Part shown: piece by piece, positions 12,423 to 22,591 of the stretch
How positions within the stretch are numbered: the stretch's first letter is position 1
Layout of the letters: every line of letters starts with the position of its first letter
Source of the DNA: Nereocystis luetkeana
Taxonomy: Eukaryota; Sar; Phaeophyceae; Laminariales; Laminariaceae
Length of the DNA stretch: 64,000 nt
Direction: 5' to 3'
Assembly (NCBI GenBank): GCA_031213475.1
Contig: JARUPZ010000018.1
Coordinates: 3,534,733-3,598,732, forward strand
Made by a program: the position numbers and the translations under genes
The notes under the pieces: model-generated
What the model was told of the DNA's origin: nothing
What the model saw: the letters and a program-made list of their open reading frames with translations, nothing else
Databases searched by the model: none

Positions 12423-15400
12423 CTTCCCCCTGACCTCTATCCCCAAAGCAAAGTACGTGGAGGGGGGGGCGGAAGCGTACTCATGTGTTCTTGCCTTCGT
12501 CGTTTGACCATTGACCACGCATCCCTTTCTCGATACGTGAGGGGGTGGGGTGTACTCCTCGTCATGCATGCCGTAGTCGTATGGCTACAGGGGGGGGGGG
12601 AAGCAGTATACCGACCTAGAAGCAGGAGTCCAGTGACAAAAAACACAACCCAGACAGAGCCCCCCCCCCCGGTCATACGACTATACCCATGCATGATATC
12701 GAGTACCACCCTCCCCTCCCTCCTATGGTGCCAAACATGCACTAGCCGCTTGCACGCAAGCCCCCACCCCCGCTCCCAAACACCGCGACACAGAACCGGT
12801 GCCACAAGCACGTCCGGAGTGACTGCTACCCACCGGTAGCAATTCTTTTTTGACAATCTGGAAACAACTTGTCGCTGTTGCTTGGGAAAAATCTGCGGGC
12901 ATTATCCCGCACGCGCCCAGGGGACATGACAACACGGCGTACCCACGTTGTCACCCCGTGCCCACGCGCGCCCGGCGCCCCAAGACGAAACAAAACAACA
13001 TTCATCACCAACCACGCCACCACTTCCATCACCAACGCTACCGCAGAAGGCCAACCCCCTCATAAGACGCGGCGTCCGTCCTCTACCTGGAACTCCGCCG
13101 GAACCTTGAAGTAGTCGAAAAGCATGATGAAGATGAACAGGTTGTCCACCGAGAGCGACTGCTCCACGATGTAGCCTGCGAAGAACTCGAGCCCAGACTT
13201 CTTGCCTTTGATCACCCACGTGCCAAGGCCAAACGCACCCGCTGCAGAAATCGACAAGGCGGCGGAGCATGCGCGCGGACAGAGGGGGGGGGCGGTACTC
13301 AATATCATGCACGGCCGTAGTTGTATGACCATAGACCCTCGCATCCCTACAAAAAAAAGCCGGGACGGAGCACGTCGGGTTTTCACCGACCAGGCAGAGG
13401 GAGTGGGCTTTTGACGCTGCCTCGTTTTGTTGGTAGCGAACCCTGCCTCGAACGATGCCCGTCGTGCACGCTGCCACGGCGGGCTGATGCCCGTGATGGT
13501 GGAGAGAGAGGTGGGCAAGCCGAGGTCGTGCAAGCGGCAGTACTGCCAGGGGGGGGAGGCGTGGTCACTTTTACTTTCCAGCCTTACTCGTGGGAGGTTT
13601 TACCCTCAACGAGCTTCTGGACAAGCCGTGGTCACAGGTGTCCACCCTTCTCCCCCCCCGGTACGTGCCTTTATTTTTTGTCGCGCATAGGGTTCAGCAT
13701 TCCCACTGCTCGTCGATTTTCATCGAATGTAGGGTTCAGCATTCCCACTGCTCGTCGATTTTCATCGAATGCAGCTAACTCACGCTCTTGCGCTTTCCGC
13801 TAGTCAATATCTTTTTTTGCAAGAAAAAACTACGAGCATGCACTCGGTGAGACTTGAACCCACGAAATTGATCTTGACAGGCACGCGGACCACCTACCAA
13901 GCCACCGGGGACACCTTGGTAGTGAATAACTGCGGGGGAGGGTGGTGTGTGGCGCCTAAAGCCGACCCTCCAACCCTATTATAACCCGAGCCCTACGCCG
14001 GTGACCAGAGCTTCAACGCTGAGCTTGGAAAGACTCTAGGTTGATTCGGCCGGCTTGGTTGGTGTGCTTGGGCAATACTCTTGGGTTGATATCGGCCGGC
14101 TCGAGATGCTGCGGCTTGGAGAGACTCTACGCTCGAACGTTGATTGAGCCGCTGAGAAATATATCCCGTAGCCAGCGAAAATAACTACCCCAGGAAGGTT
14201 CACTATCAGCACGTGCATACTGTCGCAGAGGGGTGTAAGCTTCGAGTATCGAGTATCGAGTCCTCCTCGACAAGGGAGTTCAGAGTGGCCGACAAAACAT
14301 TTGAAACACGGAAAGATACGTTTTTTTTTCGGCGCCACAGAGCTAGCTTTAGTTGCACAGGAGTGATCAACACAACTAGAGTTAAGATATACCTGGTATA
14401 TTCTACACCAGGTATACAGTTCATTCGGGTCTGGTCCTCCCTTCGAGCGCGAGTGCACAACAACAGTGCACTAGTCAGCCAGACAGTAAGTCAAAAGAAC
14501 AACCCGCATCGAAAGGCAGAAGAGAGGAGGAGGAGAAGGAAGATGAGAAGAAAGTTCTTGGTGCCGCCAGACAACCACAAAAGCAACGTAAAGGTGTAAA
14601 TATGTACCAGGTACATCACTGCTCCTATTAATAGTACGCCCATACGCCCATACAGCACCAGATACTTCATATCTCGTTTGTACCGAAATACCTGGTATTT
14701 TTGCTGTACTTCGAAGTTTATAAGTAAGTTCAGTTCTCGGAAGTGCGTGCAACTCTACAGCTCTTGTGTATAACTTTTGCTGCAACTCACCGCAGGCGAC
14801 GAGGAGGCACGTCTTGAGCAGTGCCGCCTTGTACGCCTGCTTGGACACACCCGCTGTGGCCGAGCTCGCCGCTTGCCCGCCTCCTGCAGGGTGGGGTGGG
14901 AGGAGGGGCGCACACGGTCAGAGATCAGACGAACACGACCACAGCAGTAAGAGTAGAACGAGCACCAAACGCGAACAAGCAGTAAATATCGCAGGAGTAC
15001 GTATCGTCATTGGATCACGACCTACGGCTGTACCAGGTATATACTGCCTGGTGTACGATATAGGTGCCATACCAGTATGAAAAAAGTTTGATATCAGCCG
15101 TATACAGCATACCAGGCGATAACATCACGGAGCGGGAAAACGGGAAAGCAGCAAACAGCGAACACCATAATTCTCGTCATCTAGGCGATGTCTTCCGGAG
15201 GTACCACAAGAGCTACAGTTGCAGCACTGCTGCAGTACATACCTGGTACCTGGTATACATTACGTGACCATTGGTGTACGACAGTACGAAAGTTACACAC
15301 CAGCACAGACCATTACGGGGGACCATAGTAAATAGGACCTACCGTACACACAAAACCCTATCTATGGTCGCTATTTTTACTAACAACATACGTACCAGGT

Positions 15401-16486
15401 AAGGTCCTATTTACTATGGCCCCCCGTGACAATAGACTACGAGAGGAGTACAATCAGCTTGGTGCTACGTACGTATACATACCTGGTACGAAAGCTCTGC
15501 AGCATCAGAAAGGAGCGGTGGCACGTGTTAATAAGTGACAAAATCAATTACAAAACTAAAAAAGCACGTCAGCTTGTTGAGCAGGCCGATTGCGCCCCCA
15601 CGGGCGTGCAGCCCTTGACTCACACGGTGGGAGGGGAGGGGGCCTTTCGAGGCCGTTTCGCGCACAAGAAGTGACTATTAATACTGCTGTTGTACGAGAT
15701 ACTATTATACCAGCTACACAGAAGAACACCAGCACAGCCAATTGGGACATCAGCACAGGAAATCAGCATCCAGAAGCGCTTTAGATTTCGACTCCACCAT
15801 TATCATCCCACCCACTCCACCGACACTGCACTGTGTACAGCAGTATCAATATAATACTTGCCGCCGAAGACCGAAACGGCGAGTACAATACCCTGCGAAA
15901 CAATATTGGCGGCGATTTTATATGCGCGGCGCCTGCGCTCGCGGATCCCTCTCCCATCCCACCGTTCCCCGAAAGGGCGACGTGGGTGCCGTCGCCAACC
16001 GCAAGAGGGAAACACGTCAAGACACAGCCAGCCACGGCCGCGTATGCCGGCGGCGTGTACTCGTAGGCAACATGTAAACCCCTCACCCACACGCACCCTC
16101 AACCATGAAAGGCACGCACCTCGCGGAACGAGCTCACTACTAGATTGCGAGCCCGGAGACCGTCGCAGCTGTCCCCAGCCCTTCGCTCCCCGTGGTTCCT
16201 TTGCCTCCGATTTAGGGCTTCTCCTTGTCTCGATCCGCTTCCCGCTGTCGAGGTGCGCGATTGCCGACGCTGCTGCCGTTCCCGGGCGCACCATCTCGCC
16301 ACCTCGGGAGCGCAACGCACGCGTCAGACCTTGATCGACTGCTGCATTGCTGCGTTGGAAATATGCCCCTCCTCTTCTATTGCCATGGTTTGTTGGAAGC
16401 AGCCTTGCTCGCGGGTCTGATACCGCGTCCACCACCAGGCATCCCGCCAACGCCGACAGCAACAAGAGGATATCGTGCACCCTCAT
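5886..16486 (-). CDS. TerC-family integral membrane protein (eight exons, complete)
   Basis: Exons on the minus strand are 16486-16120, 14883-14791, 13241-13087, 12213-12125, 10789-10618, 9067-8930, 7735-7568 and 6638-5886. All junctions are GT-AG, phases agree, and the total is 1,935 bases (644 aa). TerC proteins are multi-pass membrane proteins linked to metal-ion handling; in plants the homologue works in thylakoid membrane biogenesis. The family signatures are present: EQSLSVDNLFIF near residue 180-190 and ELTDFVFAVDSIPAV near 310-324, with intramembrane acidic residues. I chose the ATG at 16,486 because a hydrophobic signal-like segment (DILLLLSALAGCLVV) follows at once; ATGs at 16,561 and 16,579 are in frame upstream. 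No clear plastid-type ASAFAP motif is seen, so the compartment is open. Residues 414-644 form an Ala/Gly/Glu/Ser-rich acidic tail not typical of the family. The neighbour at 16,698 is divergent. Confidence 0.93.
6810..6912 (+). repeat. R1 second-module copy (G run, then GTACTCATTTG...)
   Basis: A G-rich stretch runs into ggggggtactcatttgct, followed by the shared block around gaccattgactacgcat and tttcgaggcgga. The same block appears near 12,460, 41,060 and 45,150 on this strand and inverted near 7,310 and 20,380. It lies just upstream of the last TerC exon, in the intron. Confidence 0.6.
7305..7395 (-). repeat. R1 second-module copy, inverted
   Basis: Reads ctcgaaagagatgcgtggtc ... gcaagcagcaaacgagtaca followed by a C run: the reverse complement of the module at 6,810-6,912. 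It faces that copy across less than 0.5 kb, on either side of the TerC intron/exon boundary region. Confidence 0.6.
8846..8920 (-). repeat. R1 core fragment
   Basis: The core gtagggatgcgagggtct ... catacgactacggcca with a cacgcatg variant, ending in a short C run, matches the R1 core in inverted orientation. It abuts the 3' end of TerC exon 6 (8,930), so it sits right behind that splice donor. Confidence 0.6.
9070..9206. repeat. Tandem 16-base repeat in a TerC intron
   Basis: About eight units of gatcaaaagtcaaaat lie just upstream (gene sense) of the acceptor of TerC exon 6 at 9,067. Variants include gatctaagg, gatcaatag and gatccaaag. It begins within a few bases of the acceptor and so replaces the usual polypyrimidine context on the gene strand with TTGA(C/T)TTTT blocks. 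Confidence 0.9.
9378..9640 (-). repeat. R4 dispersed repeat copy (diverged)
   Basis: Contains catgctgttgccgggtgag and gtatgatctgcacgccctac, related to the R4 core (agctcatgttgccgggtggg ... cctgggttgg ... gcacaacctctc) seen at 44.7, 48.3 and 62.2 kb. The match is partial. Confidence 0.4.
10892..11110 (+). repeat. Two R1 core copies in tandem
   Basis: Two blocks each open with a G run, then gtac, catgcatggccgtagcc and the (c)atagaccttcgcatcc / cctacaatgccgggatgg core. The first runs through cgtcgggttttcaccgacca at about 11,000 and is followed at once by the G run of the second. Both lie in the TerC intron between exons 4 and 5. Confidence 0.8.
11931..12050 (+). repeat. R1 core copy
   Basis: A G run, then gtggccgtagtcg, cacaatgccgggacgg and gagcacgtcgggttgccacc. 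It is separated by about 75 bases from TerC exon 4. Confidence 0.75.
12455..12720. repeat. R1 modules in both orientations
   Basis: 12,455-12,600 is a plus-oriented second module (gtttgaccattgaccacgca) followed by the start of the core (catgcatgccgtagtcgtat). 12,655-12,720 is an inverted core end (ggtcatacgactatacccat) between C runs. Just upstream, 12,392-12,424 is a C run of about 32 bases. Confidence 0.65.
13283..13405 (+). repeat. R1 core copy
   Basis: The G run is followed by tactcaatatcatgcacggc, catagaccctcgcatcccta, gacggagcacgtcgggtttt and caccgaccaggcag. A run of eight A's interrupts the core. It lies directly upstream of the acceptor of TerC exon 3. Confidence 0.8.
13565..13917 (-). 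mobile_element. R3 tRNA-derived SINE, copy 1
   Basis: Collinear with 24,280-24,594 over its whole length. Read on the minus strand it begins with a tRNA-like head: an A-box-like GGTGGCTTGGTAGGTGG (from about 13,907) and a B-box-like GTGGGTTCAAGTCTCACC (about 13,866-13,849). CCTGTCAAG in the anticodon position recalls tRNA-Asp, but stem pairing is poor, so this is not a functional tRNA gene. The body contains a 42-base direct duplication (agggttcagcattcccactg...) at about 13,689-13,772 that copy 2 lacks. It lies in TerC intron 2. Confidence 0.7.
15314..15428. mobile_element. MITE copy 1 (palindromic, TA ends)
   Basis: Terminal inverted repeats start tacgggggaccatagtaaat and end with its complement ...atttactatggccccccg. 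The interior shares accgtacacacaaaaccct with the four other copies. It contains one TACCAGGT motif near 15,391, absent from the others. Confidence 0.85.
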
Positions 16487-16697
16487 GGTTTTACCACACA
16501 CCGAAATGAGTCTGGCTGGATGATGTGCCTCAGCTGGAAGCTCGCAGTGCTGCTTGTACATAGGGGATGATATCAACATGAATAAAACGCCTTCAGACGC
16601 GTTTATGGAACTCCTGTCTTACGTCGTTTGTATGTATGTTGTTCTTTGCAACACACAGCAGCAGCAGCACGGCAACTGAAACGGTGTTCGAGCTGCA
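16487..16697. promoter_or_regulatory. Shared divergent 5' region of TerC and the 16.7-kb gene
   Basis: The two chosen ATGs point away from each other 211 bases apart, so any promoters must overlap or the true transcription starts lie very close. No canonical TATA box is seen. An imperfect hairpin AAACGC-cttcagac-GCGTTT lies at about 16,586-16,605. The role is inferred from position only. Confidence 0.4.
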
Positions 16698-19600
16698 ATG
16701 GACATGGATGACGCCGACGTGCCGGAAACAGGGAGAGAGGATCTCCTCGGTCTTAGCCTCGCGTCGCTGTCTCTGACAGAAGACCACGGAGACCTCAAAG
16801 TAAGTATGCAACATATTTGGCTCTTGATTACACCGCGCCGCCGCCGGAGAACGTGCTGTTGCTTACGTAGCACCGGTGGTAGAGGTAAGATGTCCCAATG
16901 TTGATCTCCACCAAGTGTTGCGTTCTGCGCTGGTCGTAGAGCTTTTCATGATAGAACCGTGATGGTGTATTTACCAGAGGAACGTGCCGCAGACGCAGAG
17001 TTGTTAAAAATCTCGGAATAGTCGAAATCTCGAGCGGAATCTCGAGCGAAAGAATCGCGGCTACCAGGTATGGGCTTCGTACGGTTTACGGTATCATATG
17101 CATGACCCTCATGATGCTTTGGCCGGAACACCCAACAGCGCAACAGGAAGTACAGCAGTGATCAAATAACCAGGCCGCCGAAGGTCTTTTACAGTAGTCT
17201 GCTCTGCGCTCTGCGGTGCTGCTGTATTATGTTTACATAGGGCGAGTGTGCCGGTCTGCTGGTATGTGTGAATACGAGCAGCGCTGTATTATACCAGGTA
17301 TACAGCAGTTTCAGTATTTATAGTGTACTTACTGGACAAGACAACAAAGACACTGCAGCTGCTGCGGCAGTATTACAGAGGGGAGATCCACCTCATAATG
17401 AAGCAGGGCACAGCACGGCAACGCATATCGTTAGCGCTGAATTACGCTTCACACACGCCCCTCTTATGTACAGCATACCCGGTACCTGGTGGGACCGTAC
17501 CTACACCAGTAGCAGGCTAAAAGTGAATCTTACGGCCGCTTCAAAATATCGGGCTGGAGTACGCGGGGGGGGGGGGGGGGGGGGGGGGGGGGACGATGCC
17601 TAAAATAATACAAGGTACCTGTGAGCACAGCTTGGCTGACACTCTTAATACTGTCTGTTGTGTCATGCCGGCATCGCCAAATGGTACAGTGCGTGGTACG
17701 TGCGGACAGGGGCTGTGCCTGAACGACGAGGGCGACACCACCTTTCCTGACGTTTGATGATGATAATGATGATGATGATACGGTGATCTCACATTAGCTT
17801 ACTTGCCTGAAATCCTGCCTGTGGTCACGAAACAGGCTGTAACCAGAACGCATCTCGATGGGAGAAAGCAAAGAAGTGCGAAATACGGAATGCGCACGGC
17901 AGCAGTATCATACCAGTCCGTAAGGGAAACGGCACAGACGAGCTGTGGTATACCATCCCGTGTCACTCGCACACCAATTAACACCAGGAACGTATCCGTA
18001 GGAACATTATGTACACTCGAAAAAAAAACTCACACTCACACACACTTGAGTGACTCGCGTTTCTACCCGTTAGAGAGCTCTGCGCACTCAGTCCGAGTAG
18101 GGTGCTCGCTTAGCAAGTCTCTACATAGCGGGAACGGCGGTAGATGATATAATGAAGATCGATGATTGGGCGACAGTACAAGTGGCACGCACGACGCGGT
18201 GACAAGGGGGGTCCATGATTTGGGTCCCATGTTTCTTGTCAGAATGAAAGGCATCATCAGTCATTGTGCTGTTCAAACTACTGTACTCCAAAGCCAGACA
18301 ACAGAGGTTGTGGGAGATATACTAACCATCCCACCCACCCAGCTTACGAGTACATAGCTTTCAGTGGTTTCTGCTTGTACAGCCTTTTCGGGTAGGCGCC
18401 GCGCTGAGAGCACACTTCGCCCGGAGTTTATCTCGGGCGGGGTCGATGTGGTGGGGCAGGAGGCTTAATCTAATCCAATGCTTGCGTCGAACGATCGGTG
18501 CAGTAAGACCTCCCGCGAGCTTCAGCTGCAATGTAATGAAACTAGTACGGGGGACCATAGTAAACAGCCCCTACAGTACACACAAACACCTATATATTGC
18601 CATATTTCTACATATATTGCCCTATTTCTACTGACAATATTTTGTCCTATTTTACTATGGTCCCCCGTAATCGTGACCGGCACAATATAGCAAAAAGCGT
18701 GGTATGTTCAAGCCGCGCTGTTCGCCCATGCGCCCCCCTCGCTCGCCTGCGTGCGTGCGCGAGCTGCACTTGGCGAAAATGAGGTTGGGGGCGAGGGGCT
18801 GTGTAGACACCTTGACCCAGCTTAATGGTTGAAATGTGCTTCACCTCGAATGCTGACCCTGACCCTATAAAACCCTGACCCCCCGACCGCCTGGGTATTT
18901 TTGCTCGGAATGCAGATGTATTGAGGATTTGGTAACCATCTTGTCGAGCTGAGGGTACGTCGCGTAAGTTGTACGTACACACTACGAGAGCTGCTGCGGG
19001 CGATCGATAGTTTTTACTCAACTTGAATTCGCTCCTACAACACAAAGAAACACTATGATGTGATATTGTTCGGAGACCAGCACCTACCTACCTACCTACC
19101 TGCCTACCTACCTGCCTGTCCCTACCTACCTACCTACCTACCTACCTACCTACCTGTCCCTACCTACCTACCCTCGAGCGCGCTTACATCGACCGGTGTC
19201 AGCCCCCCCCCCCCCCCAACCCCCACCCCCCCCCCCCCTTCCGAACGCGGATTCATTCAACCCCCCCCCTCCCCGCTCTATGAAGTGTCTGAGACTCTGC
19301 GCTAATCTAACGAACGGCGCGCTCCTATTGATCCCTCTTGAAAGGGAAGTGTGATCAATGGTTGAATGCCTACGAGTACGGCAAGCAATACATGATCACC
19401 CTTCCCCCCCCCCCCTTCCCCGCCTCCGCGCGCCCTCGTCACCAGACGTACGAGAAAAATGTGCACGAGGCTATGGCGGGGTTTCCGGATCTGACGGCCA
19501 AGAGGCTGGAGGAATACGCAAGGTGCCGTCACGCGCGCGCTCACTCTGAAGCTGATTCTCGGCTGTTGTGCGTTTCTGCTCGAGGCTCGCATGGGATGGA

Positions 19601-22543
19601 AGTTTGTACGGTAGTAGTGAGTGCCTGCAGCAACTACCGTAGGGTCAGGTTAGATTGTTCGAAAACGCGATCGAGCACCTGCGGGAAGGTCGCTCTGGTC
19701 TGAGTCCGTCTTTTCTTGTTACTACAGCGCCACCTTAGGTTGAGAGCCATTCGTTTTTTTTTTGTTTTTTTTGTATCCCCCTCCTCCCCCCGTCTCCCTC
19801 CCCTTGGTCACGCACCGCAAACGCCCGCTGAGGACCAACATCCAAGAATGCCACATCCCCGAACTAAAGAAGACGCGCTACTACGGGGGACCATAGTAAA
19901 TAGGGCCTATGGTACACACAAAAACCTACCAGGTATATATTTACCTGCTTTTACTCTTAATATCAATCTATGTTCCTATTTACGACGGTCCCCCGTAGAA
20001 GTCTGTTTGTATGGAGTTAATGAATTCAACGCTGCCATCCATATGCAAGAAAATCCGCCTCACACGAGCGGTTGTTCGTAGGATGCAGCTCACCCTTCAT
20101 GCGACTCGCCGAATACCTCGCGGCGCTTCGCGCTTGGTGCAAGCAATGTCTGCACCATCAGTGAAAACCCGACGTGCTCCGTCCCGGCATTGTGGGGACG
20201 CAAGGGTGTATGGTCACACGATTTCGGCCATGCATGATAGTGAGTACACCCCCCTACCCCCCCTAGAACAGAAAGGGGATAAGATTAGCAAAACGTTCCT
20301 ATGTAATATATGGAAACAACGTAATGAGCGCCCAATTGTTGGAGGTGTCTCTATTAGGAGTAGGAACGGTGCTCCGTCTCGAAAGGGATTCGTGGTCAAT
20401 GGTCAAATGACTAAAGCAAGCGACAAATTGAGTACGCCCCCACCCCCCCTCCCGGTCATACGACTACGGCCATGCATGAGATCGAGTACATCTCTCGTAT
20501 CGAGTACCCCCCCCTCCCTCCCGGGCTGACACCCGCCTCCGTATATGTTCCTTCGTGTTGCCGCAGCGTCTTCACGCTTGTGGGTGTGGATGACAGAGCG
20601 CCAGAGAGGCGACGAAAGGTGAGAGAGGGCAGCGTAGGGGAGGGCGGGGGGAGGGGGGGGGCGGGGGGGGTATTCATTGTCATGGGGGGGGGGGGGGGCA
20701 GCGTAGGAAGCAACAGCAGGAGAACCGTTTTTGTTGGTCTATTTTTTGTTATGTTTGGGTGACACATTTAACATCATACAACGATTGACGTGGTCGTTGA
20801 CTTCTCGAGTTGATCTGTATAGAACGTGCAGCGGCTTAAATGTATTTGGATGCCGATTGTTGAAGTTGACGAGTCGGTGTATTGGGAGTTTAGCGGCTTG
20901 AATAGTAGGGGCAGAAATTTCAGATGAGACACGAGAGGGTTTTACGTCACGAAAGAGGGACGGGCAGCCCAATGCCTGGTGTGCTTCCTCGGCGAGGCGA
21001 GACCTCCTCAGCGGGAGAGGCGGTAGATCAGGGAGAGAACACGAGCGGTGCGTGTGAAACAAGCGCGTTTCTCTTTCGACGGGCCGCGGCAACAGCTAAT
21101 AGTTGCGTTGCGCTCATCCTTGTTTTCAAGTAGAGTATCGTAAGGCGGAAAGTTGTTTGTTTGCCCTCGGGTGAGGCCTCTTCATCGAGGGCGCTAGAGT
21201 AGTTACAGCTAGTAGTAGCGATCCTTCCACCCACTATTACGGGGGGCCATATTAAATAGGACCTACGGTACACACAAAAACCCATATATTTCGGTATTTT
21301 TCCCAACAATATTTGGTCCTATCAACTATGGTTCCCCGTGATAAGGCCCTCTCGGCACTTGAGAGTGGAAAGTTTTGACGGTAAAAAATGACGATCACGG
21401 CAACGGCCAAGCCGTGATTGGGTGAGCGCACGTTGTTGGTGTCCGAGGTACAATGGTTGAACGCAAGGAGTCGTGCGGCACGGGCGCAGCATGATCTACT
21501 GCATGATCTACTGCCCACGCTGCTCATGGACGCTTTGTAACACCAAAAGTCGTCATTTTTTTTCCGTCTCCTGTCTCGGGGGTCCCCATGAGGTTAAAGC
21601 TTGGGTTAGCGCTCGTGCGCGTTATTTTAAACACTCTGTTTGTGTTTGCGCGCGGTTCACTGAGGCTCTCGCCCGCAAACCGAATCGCGACGCGTTACAA
21701 CAACGGGGGAAAAAACTGCGCGTTAAAATGGTTGTTTTTGTGGCACGAGCGACATTTTTGTTTTTGGTCTACGAGTCGTGTTCTTTTATTTGTTCTTGGC
21801 AAGACTCCGCTGACGCCTCTATCAAATACCTGGTACCAGGTACCCTTGGAGCGTTTTGCACGGTCAACAGAAAGGGCAGCAGTCCGCGATCGACGACGGC
21901 CCTGCTCTCTGTAGTCGTCAGGCGAGGCAAAAGTTGACCCACGCCTGGTGACATTTTTGAGCGCCCACGAGGCTGGCCATGGAACAGTGGGCCCCCTCTG
22001 AAGTTTAGCGTCGCGAGTATCGATTTCGCTGCGTCGGCTTAGATGTGCGTGCTCCAGTCCGAGAGGTACGGTAGTTTGGGCTACTAACAAAGGGAACAAT
22101 GTATGCTTGGCGGTCAAGGTGGGCCCTTTTTGGCGATTCCGAGCGCTCCCTCTGATGTGTCGAGTACAGAATCACAAAATGCAGGAGTAGGAATATGAGG
22201 GTGATGATGCGGGGTCACTGGCATGGGCCGGGCCGCCGTTGTCAGGCTGGGAGGACGCACGTGAACCGCCCTGATGAGCAGAGAGCAACATGCCAGCCTT
22301 TTTACAAGAGACCGATTCCTGCTCGAAGAGGAAGCAACGAGGCGTGGCCGACAGCACTCTTGCTGCTGTACCGATCGTCACCGCCCGCGCGTCGCCCTTT
22401 TTTTCTGGCGCCCGTTATTGTTTTCCCTCCATGTGGTGCGATCAGGTCCTTGCCTTCTACGAAGCGAACATGACGAAGCATAATATGTGAGTGCCGCTGC
22501 AGTCAGGGTGCTTTCAGCAGCAGCAGCAATAGCAACAACAATG

Positions 22544-22591
<48 letters not shown>

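Noticed and set aside
13849-13917. A functional tRNA-Asp gene
   Set aside because: The head recurs at 24.53 kb with substitutions breaking the anticodon stem in each copy, as expected of a SINE.
5886-16486. Tellurite-resistance operon of bacterial origin
   Set aside because: TerC here is split by seven spliceosomal introns and has an N-terminal hydrophobic leader; there are no ter-operon neighbours.
19338-19445. Extending exon 2 of the unknown gene upstream to include QWLNAYEYGKQYM
   Set aside because: The frame is open, but it crosses a poly-C tract and there is no acceptor upstream in the right phase; the accag acceptor at 19,445 fits the neighbouring phases.
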